Shown here in pieces: positions 43,956 through 55,009 of a stretch of 64,000 nucleotides of DNA (position 1 is its first letter; the number at the start of each line of letters is the position of its first letter). The DNA lies in contig NC_133326.1 of the NCBI RefSeq assembly GCF_042186555.1, positions 95,205,288-95,269,287 of the forward strand. Reading direction: 5' to 3'. This stretch comes from Aquarana catesbeiana (Eukaryota; Chordata; Amphibia; Anura; Ranidae). Both the position numbers and the translations under genes were made by a program. The notes under the pieces are model-generated. The model was not told the origin of the DNA and searched no databases. It worked only from the letters and a program-made list of their open reading frames with translations.

Positions 43956-44690
43956 ATGATCGGTGATTTTACTTTCATTTCCTCAATTAGCAGTGTCTGG
44001 GAAGTCTTTGAGCAATGTGTAATACTAACTGCATTGGATAGGCCTAAATCTTACTTCCGTGCTGTGGGAACCCATTATAATGTCCAACCTTTTGCTATCT
44101 GTAAGAGCTCTTACTGCAACAAACCATGGAATTCACATAGTCTGCAATGGATTTAATGTTTACACATGATCTGCCATGGACCTAAAAGGAACATCCATGG
44201 CATCAATATTATATTCTTCCTTAGCAGCTGTTACTTAGGAATAGCAATGTGGATGACTAACACCTCTACAGATATGAATATACTCTTGATCTGCCATTTG
44301 ATCTTTTAAGATTAATTTTCTGTGATTTGAACTTGTATGGGACAAAGGTGTCAGCTAACATAGATGGCATATACAAACCCATAAACAAAATAATGCTAAC
44401 ATAAACTTTGATTGCAATTGTGAAAGCGTGGGGACACAGCTCATTTCATCAGCTATGTGTCTGCCTTATACCCATTAAACATACCAGGTGGACCAAAGCA
44501 ATTTATATAAAAAGAACCAGGTGGTTCTCTTTATATAAATTGCTTTGTGCGAATGTCTCAAGAATTCACACAGCCTTCACAAATAATTCCCATGATTTGC
44601 CTAATGTTGAGGTATTTCCGGAAAACATTGCATTAAGGCCAGTAGATGGAGCTGGCAACGATAGGAAATACAAATGAGGAGGTTAATTCA
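43956..44690. other. Repeat-poor block with one small palindrome
   Basis: No transposon ends. A 26-bp-arm palindrome is at 44494-44547. No exon recognised. Confidence 0.45.
44494..44547. repeat. Palindrome with 26-bp arms
   Basis: CAAAGCAATTTATATAAA (left) is mirrored by TTTATATAAATTGCTTTG (right). The full 26-bp arms differ at one base and the spacer is 2 bp. Confidence 0.9.
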
Positions 44691-45279
44691 TGAAGGCTGC
44701 ACCAATGCTTGAAACAATCACATACAATGCAGGGCTGCTGGTCCCCAAACTCCCGGAAACCAGGGTCCGACCTCATGGTAGACAACTCCTCCCTGGACTG
44801 GGGGGACGGGGAGTTACAGACAGTCACCTCAGTTTGTGTGTGCAGCCTGCCATCCCGGGGGGGGGGGGGGGGGGGGGGGGTGGTTGTACAGTAGTGGTGT
44901 ACAAGACTCATCAGTTCTTGCTCTATGACCCAGCTTGCAGGTTCACTCTGACGCTGCCCACATCTTGTCCCGCAGCCCAGCCCCCAACAGGCCAGGGACT
45001 GACACCAGTCCACAGCCCAGGGATTGGGGTCCCCTGCTGTATTGTACATGCTGATTTTGAAGTGTGACCAACAGACAAAGATACAAAAAGCAGGATAAGG
45101 TAAGTGAAACCTTTTTTTTATGTTCCCCTAAACAGAAAAGCCTAAAGCTATAGCCAGCAACACTGATCGAACAACAAAAATCCAACAGAACAGTTGTACA
45201 GAAGTCAATTGGTAGATCGACTTCTGTACAAATTCCCTGCTGAACTGGCAGAATTTCGATCCATGCGTGGCAGGCTTAA
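44691..45279. other. Unassigned sequence with a G24 run
   Basis: G24 at 44857-44880, inside a G+C-richer stretch (44740-45070) that may be a dispersed repeat. The overlapping frames on both strands (44690-45067, 44633-45049) are not supported. A hairpin with ACAGAAGTCAATTGGTAG and ATCGACTTCTGT lies near 45197-45229. Confidence 0.4.
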
Positions 45280-46121
45280 GTTTAACTATTCTTAAACATA
45301 TTCGCTCCCCCTCCTTCTACCTATCCAACCTAACCTGTGTAAAAAAGATTTGTGTATTTACCTATTTTAATCCACTCTGGTCCAGTTACATTATCCTGCA
45401 GCTTTGGCTCAGGGAGTGTTTAATAGGTTCCCATAACCCAGCCATTGTTGGTGCTCCCTCCTCTTCCCTGTAGCCGCTGCTCACTGACATAGGGGAGCCA
45501 GAGCTGCGAGAGAACAAATCCGGACCAGAGTACAGGCATACTCTGCTGTAAGTACACTCACTTTATGCACACTCGCAAGTACAGACATCCCGCGCCACGC
45601 AGCCACAGTATGGAAGAGTTGTCTCCAGTGAAGAGGCCGCAAGTGAAGAGGCAAAGTTCCTGCCAGCCAGCCCAGAGTTGCCAGCCCCAGAGTTTCCCAC
45701 CAGCCATACCCACCAGCCAGCCCAGAGTTACCCACAAGCCAGCCCAGAGTTACCCACCAGCCAGTCCAGAGTTACTGCCTAAACGTAAGTGGATTACTAT
45801 ACAGTACTATAAACTTCACTCCCTGACCACCCCACTACAGCCCATGGCCCTCCACTATAGGCCCTGATCCCCCCCACTAGAGAACCTGACCCCACTCTAC
45901 AGCCCCTGACACCCCCACTACAGCCCCTGACCCCCCAGAAGTGAAAAAAGGTATTGCTTCACTTTAAGTACATTTTCGTTTTGCATACATGCTCTGGTCC
46001 CATTGCGTACTTAAAAGTAGGGTATGCCTGTAGATTAAAAATAGTAAGTACACAGATCTTTTTTTTATACAGGTTAGGCAGTATAAGTTGGATGGGGGGG
46101 CATTTTGAAGAATAGTTAGAC
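45280..46121. mobile_element. Non-autonomous element, TTAA-flanked, 842 bp
   Basis: TTAA at 45276-45279 and 46122-46125. The ends GTTTAACTATTCTT and AAGAATAGTTAGAC are inverted, followed by A-rich GATTTGTG / CACAGATC blocks. Inside (about 45650-45780) are units of CCAGCCAGCCCAGAGTTAC. TTAA duplication suggests a piggyBac-like source. Confidence 0.72.
45650..45782. repeat. Short minisatellite of CCAGCCCAGAGTTACCCA units
   Basis: Four to five units of about 22-24 bp, mostly within 45665-45775. Confidence 0.85.
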
Positions 46122-46124
46122 TTA

Positions 46125-46444
46125 AGCCGGCCATACATGGATTGCAAACCTGCTATATCAGCAGGGACCAGGGCAGGGAGGTTGTATCTACCAATTGAAT
46201 TGCTATACAACCATCCTGTCAGATTTCTGCGACTAGATCAGAGCTGCCAGCTGTAGACCGGCAGCGCAGATCATTGTATTCTGATGGCAGGGAAGTCTCC
46301 TTGCTGTCAGAATACAATGGCTCATTGGGAGGACTCCCCCATCCACATCAAATGTGTGGATGTGGGAATTAGGTCAGTTTTTGCTCATTCATCCCACTGG
46401 TTGATCAAAAAAAACAAAAAAAACAGACTCATGTATGGGCTGCT
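46125..46444. mobile_element. Harbinger-like MITE abutting the previous element
   Basis: Ends AGCCGGCCATACATGG and CATGTATGGGCTGCT are inverted. TTA lies at 46122-46124 and 46445-46447. Inner blocks TGTATTCTGATGGCAGGG and TGCTGTCAGAATACAA also pair. The shared TTA(A) means it inserted exactly at, or next to, the 45280-46121 boundary. Confidence 0.65.
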
Positions 46445-46447
46445 TTA

Positions 46448-46841
46448 GGCTTTTCGTCCACTTTATGTCATGCTGTGCGAGGGAGGCCCCAATGCAAGAG
46501 ATATTTACACATTTCCCCAGAGATCTGCTGGAAGGATTTCCACTGTGTTTCACTTAATTTTCTTGCCCTTTCACTTCAGTCCACTTATATAACTTAAGTA
46601 ATGGCTAATGCATAAGGTATTCTCTTTTTATGCTAATAAAACTGCCATATTCAACTGTCCATTCCCACCAATATTTGTTATTTAAGTTTGGGAGGAAAAA
46701 AAATCCCACACCTCTAATGCATAGGAAAAATGCTTACTGTATGTCGACATCTCTGTGTAAAATGCAGTCTCCAGTGATCAAAGAACGTATCACTGTCATC
46801 ATGTAATTTTCAATAGAGACAAGGTTTCTTGGCACTGCAAT
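46448..46841. other. No gene recognised
   Basis: Intron-like sequence without repeat marks. Confidence 0.4.
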
Positions 46842-47232
46842 TTATTATTATTATTATTCAGGATTTATGTAACGCCAACAGTTTGCGCAGCACTTTACAA
46901 CATGAGGTCAGACAGTACAGTTACAATACAATTCTATACAGGAGGAATCAGAGGGTTCTGCTCGTTAGAGCTTATAATCTAGAAGGGAGGGTCAAGTGGA
47001 ACAAAAGGTAATAGCTGTGGGGGATGAGCATATGGAGAAAATGAAAATACAGTTGTTAGAGTTGGTAGGATAGGCTTCTCTGAAGAGAAGGGTTTTCAGG
47101 GATTGTCTAAAAGCTAATAGAGTAGGAGATAATTGGACAGATTGGGGTACGGAGTTCCATAGGATTGGAGAGGCTCTGGAAAAGTTCTGGAGGCGAGCAT
47201 GGGAGGAGGTGCAGGTTTTATGCAATGTTGGG
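46842..47232 (-). mobile_element. L2-type LINE 3' end: protein tail and 3' UTR
   Basis: On the minus strand, codons from about 47200 to 47080 give FSRASPILWNSVPQSVQLSP and SFRQSLKTLLFR-like sequence (LAFRQSLKTLLFREA), the usual last residues of L2/Rex LINE proteins. The 3' UTR follows with TTGTAAAGTGCTGCGCAAAC and GGCGTTACATAAATCCTG, ending in (AAT)n. Only the 3' end is present, as is usual for 5'-truncated LINE copies. The frame is open but starts abruptly. Confidence 0.8.
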
Positions 47233-48140
47233 GGCTAAAAAAGGATAAACATTTTTGTATCAGCATTATTTTATTATGGTTTTCACATCAAATCAGAACA
47301 GCAGGTAATGGTTTCCAGGAGAGGTTGTCCATCAAATAAATAATGATTATTCTACTATTGTAAGCAAGAAGGATTCATGTTAGGTCACAGTAAAAGTCTC
47401 CATGTGGAATGCATTGCATATTTCAAGTCACTGTGCAGAGTAGAGTGTAAGGTTACAGCTCAGGGAATACTTTGAAACCAAACAGCGACAGTTTCCAGCA
47501 CAGCAAAGATCTCAGAGAAAAAAGCGAGAGTGACACTGGCAAATGATGGTTTTAATGAACACAAAGCAACAGCTGTGCCTAGGGACAGTAACTCGGAGTG
47601 GTGAAATAGGATTCAGGGTGTGTGTGGACCAGGAGGCCTCCATTCAAGGCCTTTCAATGCATTTGTTAACATAAGTTCACATCCTGTTTGTACAGTATTG
47701 GGAAATAAAGCATTTCACTCACTCAATTAGCAATTACCCTTTTGTCTCTGATAGAGTAATGGTACTAGAACATCTCTAACTATATTTCATTCCAACTGCT
47801 GTCTTGGCTAAAATGAAATATGTGCACTGACTAAAATATCTGTGATGATGGATATGCAAGCTGGAAACTAATTAAATAATGAACCCTGCATTGATGGACA
47901 AAACGTGCCATAGAACATGCATTGTTCCCATTGTGATGTCATTTAGTAATACATACCAAATACCTTATTGTCAGCAGTGACTATTAATACAGGAAATTTG
48001 GGTAAAACCTAGGTGGTTTGAATGTTTTTGTCCTTTTTTGTGACCTTTGTTGGTTTCTTCAACTTGCTACTAAATTACTTCAAAAGGATTACAAGTTGTT
48101 AACAGCTTAATGTGATCATATTTGTATGACTTTGTATACA
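47233..48140. other. Repeat-poor block, candidate conserved intronic DNA
   Basis: About 900 bp with no inverted ends, arrays or matches elsewhere in the window. No exon-like frame. Confidence 0.4.
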
Positions 48141-48148
48141 GGCTAGAT

Positions 48149-49293
48149 CAGCCTTTCTCAACCTTTATAACATGGAGGAACCCTTGAAATAACTTTTATG
48201 GTTCAAGGAACCCCTGCTAATACTTAAAAAAATAGTAGAGGTGGTTGATCCATCAGCACCACATCCCCATTAGGTAAAAAGAAAAAAAAAAAATCAAACT
48301 ATTTGGGACTTTAAAGGGATATTAAAGTAATTGTTTTTCTTTAAAATAACAGACATGTCATTCATACTTACCTGCTCCGTGTAATGGTTTTGCACAGAGC
48401 AGCCCCGATCCTCCTCTTTTAGGGTCCCACACCAGCGCTCCTGGCCCCTGCTTTCTGCCAGGTTCCCCCTGCAGCAAGCTGCTTGCTGCACCCAAGCAGG
48501 TGTGTCCCAACCTGCAGCTTGTGTGTGTCCATTCACACACGGAGCTGTGACTCGACATCGTCCCCTCTGTCCCCTGATTGGCTCACTGGCTGTGATTGAC
48601 AGCAGAAGAAGTGATTGGCCAATCAGGAGTGTGAGCCCTCGGAGAGACAAGGCTCTCGTGGACATCGCTGGATCGAGAGGGGGCTCAAGTAAGTATTAGG
48701 GGGGGCTACTGCACACCGAAGGTTTTTTACCTTCGGTGTGCAGCAACCCTGTGCCTTTACAACTACTTTAAAGGTTCTTTCTCACCCTCAGAAAGAAATT
48801 ACTCATACATTGCTTTACATAAAACATACAATTTTATTACAAAATTTTATTCAAATGGAGGCCAAGCAAAGACACACCGCCAGGGTCCTCCTCAGGAGAG
48901 AGACTCTGAGGACACTTGTGGATAGGGAGGGGGGGAGAAGGATAGAGGACCATGTTTGTGTGTCTTTTCTTGGCCTCAATTTGAATGCTCCTCTTACTTA
49001 GGGTTGTTTAATGTTGAAATGATTGTCAGTATGGGTAAAGTACCACATACTTATATTTTTCTTTTTATGATATACCCTGCTAGTACTTATTGTATCTACA
49101 ATTCATTGCACGTTAGTGTGATGATCACTGGGAAAAATGACCCTTACATTTGTGGTCAATGTGAGGAATCGCTACTTTACAGACGGCTAAAATAATTATT
49201 GTTAGAAGTAGTTACTCAGCCATGAGGCAGAAGTTGCTTGTTGCCCAAAGAACCCCTAGCAACTTCTGAAGAAATCCTGGTTGAAAAAGGCTT
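48149..49293. mobile_element. hAT-like element with nested insertion, 1145 bp
   Basis: Ends CAGCCTTTCTCAACC and GGTTGAAAAAGGCTT are inverted with changes. GGCTAGAT (48141-48148) and GGCTAGAC (49294-49301) agree at 7 of 8. Both subterminal parts hold GGAACCCC or AAGAACCCCTAGC-like motifs. A second repeat occupies about 48310-48775 inside. No transposase domain in the remaining 48780-49250. Confidence 0.7.
48310..48775. mobile_element. Repeat nested in the hAT-like element
   Basis: It starts near TTTAAAGGGATATTAAAGT and ends near ACAACTACTTTAAAGG. A hairpin with GCACACCGAAGGTTTTTT / ACCTTCGGTGTGC lies at 48711-48742. Frames inside (48294-48665, 48358-48558, 48502-48699) conflict and are not genes. 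Confidence 0.55.
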
Positions 49294-49382
49294 GGCTAGA
49301 CTAACGTGTTGGGTACATCTGGCCATAAAGGAAATCATAGAATTTCTTTTTAATGGTTAGCTAATCAACAATGTTAATCTTA

Positions 49383-49810
49383 GAGCCCTTGCACACTGGG
49401 GCGGGGGGCGGGGGGCGGCGTCGGCGGTAAAACGCCGCTATTATTAGCGGCGTTTTACCGTTGGTATGCGGCCGCTAGCGGGGCAGTTTTACCCCCCGCT
49501 AGCGGCCGAGAAAGGGTTAAATACCACCGCAAAGCGCCTCTGCAGAGGCGCTTTGCCGGCGGCATAGCCGCGCCGTCCCATTGATTTCAATGGGCAGGAG
49601 CAGTAAAGGAGCGGTATACACACCGCTCCTTCACCGCTCCGAAGATGCTGCTAGCAGGACTTTTTTTACCGTCCTGCCAGCGCATCGCTCCAGTGTGCAA
49701 GCCCTCGGGGCTTGCACACTGGAATGAAAGTAGCGGCACTTTCGGGCCGGTTTGCAGGGGCTATTATTAGCGCAATAGCGCCTGCAAACCGCCCCAGTGT
49801 GCAAGGGCTC
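49383..49810. mobile_element. Harbinger-like MITE, TTA duplication, 428 bp
   Basis: GAGCCCTTGCACACTGGGGC and GCCCCAGTGTGCAAGGGCTC are perfect 20-bp inverted ends. TTA at 49380-49382 and 49811-49813. The interior is very G+C-rich with GGCGTTTTACCG blocks in both orientations. Confidence 0.85.
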
Positions 49811-49813
49811 TTA

Positions 49814-50392
49814 CATCTTTGACATCTGCCAACTATTTTTCTTTTTGTGATATATAGAAAGAGTTGATGGGGTTGTAAGGCAAATACACGGTTTACTGTG
49901 CAAGTAAAGTTGCACTCTGCAAGGGAATTTTTCCCAGAACTTAATGAATGTGATGAAACTTCATTTTGCAGAAAACCAATCACATACAATGAAAATTTAA
50001 AAAAATGCATTTTGCATGAACATGAAGGGAAGTCAACATAGCTTTGTCTCTTTCACCAAGTTCTGGGGAAAAATCCCTGCAAGAGTTGCAAAGTGAATAG
50101 TCTATTTGTCTTTATTAAACCCACCCCAATATATTGAATGCTAATGTAGCAGTCTCAGAACTACAAAGAATCTGTATGGAGACAGAGATGAATTTTTCAA
50201 ATGTATGACATAAATAAGCCAAGTATGAGGATATACATATACATCATTATATTGTGGCTGAGATGAACTTATAAAAGTAAAAGGTATACAGTACTCCTGA
50301 TCTAGAGAAAATGCTGTTGTTTTGATCTCCAGTGCAAAAACCGTGAGTGCCTCTATACCTGTCTTATTTATTAATTATTGATTATTTATTGT
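49814..50392. other. No gene recognised
   Basis: No repeat ends or motifs seen. Confidence 0.4.
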
Positions 50393-50645
50393 TGGTACTT
50401 ATATAGCAACATCAATTTATGCAGCGGTTGATGTATTTATTGTACATTCACATCAGTTTCTGCCCTCAAGAAACTTACACATTCATACATACACATACTA
50501 AAGCCAATTTTAGACAGGAGCCAAATAACCTACCAGAATTTCTCTGTAGTGAGGGAGGAAACTGGAGTACACGGAGGAAACCCACGCAGGCACAGGGAGA
50601 ACATGCAAACTCCAGGGCACATAGTGCCGTGGTTTTGGATTTGTA
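50393..50645 (+). repeat. Widely dispersed repeat with GGAGGAAACCCACGCAGG core
   Basis: It starts TTATTGTTGGTACTTATATAG and runs through TGCCCTCAAGAAACTTACAC to GGGAGAACATGCAAACTCC. I recognise this core from many fish and frog genomes but do not assign a class. Confidence 0.65.
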
Positions 50646-51441
50646 TAGACATATTTATGGGTAAGCACCTGGGCACTGACCGCATACATAGAGTGTGGTA
50701 GCTACCCTTGGGACTGCTTCTTGTACTCCATATATACATTGTAGTTCACTAAATAATAAACAAAGTAGAATGACAGAAACCACTCTCCTTTAAAAGATAC
50801 ATCAGAAAACTTTACTAATCTGTATACTGAACACTGTAAGATCATACATTACATCACGATGGAATCTCATTAACCCAGCCTTGACTGATTGTTGGTTTGC
50901 CAAAGTGGAGGACTTAAAGTGGAAGGCACATGAAAATATAACCAAGTTTAAATCTACTCAGACACCCATTCTAAGCCTACCCTGTAAAAGGAAAGAAGAT
51001 GTCTAAAAGTACCTATTCTGAAGTCACTCTGGTCATGTGATCTCTTTAGCTTTAGTGACGAGGAGAGATCATCAACAAGGCTGCAGAGCCTGTGCGATGA
51101 CATCGCCCATAAGCTTACTATGGGGCATCCATTGTCAGTTGTCGATCCTCTACACTGAAGCCGGCGTTGGGACCTGATCATATGACTGTCACTCAATATT
51201 GGGCACATATACAATATATCCTTCTGGAATTTTGATACAACTAGATGGAATTAAAAGAAACTCCAGCTTAATTCCAATTTAAAAACAATGGTGTGAGACA
51301 GTATAGATATTTATAACTGATCAAGTCCTGCCCGTCCCATCCCAAAACCAAATGGTGGTACCAACTGACTCTGCTTTATATGCCCACTACCCATTCTTTA
51401 TTCCACCGTATTCCTCTTTCTTTTTCTTCTCCTACTATCCA
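50646..51441. other. Unassigned, partly repeat-like
   Basis: 50900-51230 has the style of a dispersed repeat (AGTGGAGGACTTAAAGTGG). No gene. Confidence 0.4.
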
Positions 51442-51444
51442 TTA

Positions 51445-51706
51445 GGCTGGGTTCACACTGATGCAAATTCGATGCGGGTTTCCCCGTATCCAATTCACAT
51501 GGCAGGAGAGTGTGACTGGCTCTAAATGAAGCCATTCACATAGCTACAGGGTGGCCGGGGTCCGAATTGCAGAAGGGTCCTGTGCGTCTTCTAGTGCGTT
51601 TCAGGTGCAAATTCAGCCAAATATTCGGACCCGATTCGCACCTGAAATGGTGAACAGACACGCACCGGACCCCCTGCTGTGAGCCGCAGCCAGCGTGCAC
51701 CCAGCC
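51445..51706. mobile_element. Harbinger-like MITE with GGCTGGGTTCACACTG end, 262 bp
   Basis: GGCTGGGTTCACACTGATGC and GCGTGCACCCAGCC are inverted. TTA at 51442-51444 and 51707-51709. A 5'-truncated relative is at 63077-63330. Confidence 0.75.
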
Positions 51707-51709
51707 TTA

Positions 51710-52604
51710 ATGTTCTCAGCCCCATTCTTTTTCTTATTGAAATACTAATTCTTTTTAAATACCCTAATTCTTTAGTGTAATATTTTTCCTTTGCCACTAC
51801 CCATTCTGTTTTTTTCACACCCTAGGGATTTCAACCCATTTCCTTAACTATTTTAAAACATCACATGGATTGTCACTAGCATTTGTTACATTCATACCAC
51901 TTAATGCAGTTGAGATTCTGTCAGGAAAACAGTGAGAAGTTCCCAGATTTAGTGGGACAAGATATGTGAGCTACACATAGGAAAATACCACTGTTCAAGT
52001 AAAGACAACACAATTTATTAGTAAACATACATACAAAATTCAACACATGCATAAAGCAAACCAAAAACCAAGCAACTGCATAAGTGAAGCAAAAAATGTA
52101 CTACAAGCTAACTATATACAGTAGAAATAATTCTAGGGGAAAGGGCAAGGGAAACTAGGCCAAAGCAAGGTCAGGCAAGGGGCAAGATGGGAAAGGGAAT
52201 GGTCAGAGCATCTGATCTATACAAGCCTGTACCAGAGATGGAGATCAGGCAGGGCTGATAACTGGCATACAGGCACAATGCTGAATGCTTGTTGATTCCA
52301 AAGGTGGGGCTTAATAATCTCCTAGCAGCCAGCTTTAGGTGGAAGTTCCATAAAATCAACACCCGGTGGTGGACATCAGAATTGCACCGTGTTTGACTAC
52401 GAACTACAGTGCCACCAGCAGCAGCTTTGGCTGTACTGTGACAGACTGAGACAAAGGATTATGAAAAACTATGTATCTCTACAAAAAAAAAAAAAAATCT
52501 GAATTCAGAACCTTTGTTGTCACTTGTTTATTGCTTCATTTGTCACTTTTGTTTAGTTTTGTTCTAGTTATGTCTTATACTTGGTGATGTATATGTGAAT
52601 TTAA
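51710..52604. other. No gene recognised
   Basis: Intron-like. A poly-A run lies at 52481-52497. The frames here lack motifs. Confidence 0.4.
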
Positions 52605-54150
52605 AAAGTTGCAAAGAAAAGACAGGCACCAAATATTTGTTCATATCACAAGATTAAGTTTTTATTCCTAATCTTCTAATCTCCTCCATTAGAATTCTGC
52701 TCTAGGTAATCATCTCATAACAACTGTAAGGATCAGCAAGGATGCTGACGTCACCGCATATGCCGGTTCTCGATCGCTGTCCATGGAATGACCGGAGGGG
52801 AACATCTAATACAACGGAGTGTGTTTTCTCTAGTTTTGGGCTGACACTATGTACATGTGAGTGGAATGTTTATATATTTTAACTACTTACAGCCCATGCT
52901 ATAGCCGAAAGACGGCTGCAGCGCGGGCCTTAATTGCCGGGAGGGCGTCCATGGACATCCTCCCGTGCATGAGCTGCCTGCACATCCCTGCAGGTCGCAC
53001 GCAGCGCACTGTGATCACTGAGTCTATGAGACTCAGCTTATCCGGCCCCTTACCACGTGATCAGCTGTCAGCCAATGACAGCTGATCACGTGATGTAAAC
53101 AGGAGATCCGTAATCGGTATTTTTTTTCCCCTCACGCTGTCAACGTGAGAGGAAAAAAGCCGATCACCGGCTTCTGTTAGAAAAATTACCCGTTTTCAAA
53201 ATTTTATAACAAACTATGAAACAGTTTTTGTTTTTTTTTAAATATTTTTGGTATTTTTTCATTTTTTTAGCAAAAAATAAAAAACTCAGCAGTGATTAAA
53301 TATCACCAAAAGAAAGCTCTATTTGTGTGAAAAAAAATTATGAAAATTTCATTTGGGTACAATGTTGCATGACCGCGCAATTGTCATTCAAAGTGTGAGA
53401 GCGCTGAAAGCTGAAAAATGGTCTGGGCAGGAAGGGGTTAAGTGCCCGGTAGGCAAGTGGTTAAATAAAGCCTGTTGTACATTTTTACAGATGGAAGCCT
53501 CCTTCCTTCTTTTTATCTCCCGCATTGGATGTCATGATATGTGAGACAAGATTCTGACTGATACTGTTGCTAAGAGACAAGTGCACTCAGAAGCCATCTG
53601 GAGAGATTGAGCATGTATACTGGTCTATAATTTGACTAGCCAATTGATCTGGTAAGTCCGATCTAGTGAGAGTTGTGAAGGATTCACTTTTTGGTGAAGT
53701 ATTTTTTTTCACCGTGAAGAGGATTTTTATTATATTGTATTCTCTACTTTGGGATTGCAAATCAGTGGACACTGCTTACAGTTTTTAGAACTTTAAGGAC
53801 TATCACTTTGGCACTTAAAGAATGTTATTAGGTTAAATATAATTCTTTGCACTTTAATTAATGTAATTTTTTGATATTGCATTTGCTTGCACATATTTAT
53901 GCATTTGCACTTTTTTTTAATCATTACACATTGTGTATGTGCAAATTTACAATTGAATGATTATTGAACATTGTGGATAGGAGGTGTAATAATAATTGTT
54001 TGATCACAAAAATTAATTTAATTGCACTATAGAGATTTTATATTGTTGTGTGGACGAGCGCTACTCACTTTGCACTTTGACTTTGTATTGTTTGGTTGAC
54101 ATAAACCTGTACTACACGTGCGATAAAATAACATGATATAAATATAATTA
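52605..54150. repeat. Dispersed repeat split by a piggyBac-like insertion
   Basis: The left part (52605-52882) has ATGCTGACGTCACCGCATAT and similar CG blocks. The right part begins at 53465 (AAAGCCTGTTGTACATTTTT). Its full right boundary is unclear; A/T-rich sequence continues to about 54100. Class not assigned. Confidence 0.45.
52883..53460. mobile_element. piggyBac-like MITE, 578 bp, TTAA duplication
   Basis: TTAA at 52879-52882 and 53461-53464. Ends CTACTTACAGCCC and GGTAGGCAAGTGG: the right end is AAGTGG and the left CTACTT is one change from its inverse. Inside is a palindrome with CACGTGATCAGCTGTCA and TGACAGCTGATCACGTG (53055-53093) and an A/T-rich block. Confidence 0.82.
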
Positions 54151-55009
54151 TCACATGTGCCACCATCCTACCACGCTGCCATCTGAGACAGTATCTATTA
54201 TGCACAAGGAGGACCAAATTATAGATCCAACAGAAGGGGTTATCCCTAACTAACACAGAGAAAGAAGCAAGATTGTGTGAGGCCACAGGAAGTACGATCT
54301 TTACCAAAGAGACTTGGCAGCAAATAATTCCAATGGTCCACACACTAGAACTGCTATTTCATTTCCTAAATTATAACTCATTTATACATTTGGAGATTTC
54401 AGCTTGTTTGTACAACCGCAAAAACGAAGTGAGAAGTAATCTTCTTGCCTAGTGGCTTTTATAATATGAAGGTAAAGCCTATTCTAGTATCAACAGCAAA
54501 TTGTGGAGAAAGAAAGGACCTATTCACCAACTGTTACCTTTTGCCAGAGAAAAACAGCAGAGCAGGCATGTTTTGGCTGGAAATCAAACTGCCAATAGCA
54601 GCTCAGTTAAGCAAATCTCCTAGCAGAGTTCAAATTACTGAACAAAAATCTATGATGGGCAACAAAACAAACTGTACATTGGTACAAATGGGAAGAGGGC
54701 AGTAATGTTAAGTCAGCATGCAGAAGAACAGTAATGGCTCGTGCACACAGCCATTACAGTAATAGCTCATTTACATGGGTTTACCTGTAAACTCCCTATC
54801 ATGGACTACATATAGGACATATATTTTTATACCAAGGTTGTATGTACTATTTTCAGGTGATTGGACACTGGCAAAAAGCCTGCTGGTGCTGCTCCTAATG
54901 CACACTAATAGAACTCACCCTACTCTGTGAGACTCCAATTATTTTTGCGATAAGGAATGAACAAAACACCGGAGGGAGATGCCTGCGAACTCTACTTTAA
55001 TCCCAGATA
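54151..55009. other. No gene recognised
   Basis: No repeat or coding signals seen. Confidence 0.4.

Noticed and set aside
44633..45067. Paired long frames on both strands with Gly/Pro runs
   Set aside because: They span the G24 run and a repeat-like G+C-rich patch; no motif, and frames on opposite strands cannot both be trusted.
48294..48699. Frames of 65-123 residues with Cys-rich stretches
   Set aside because: They lie inside a repeat nested in a hAT-like element and conflict across strands.
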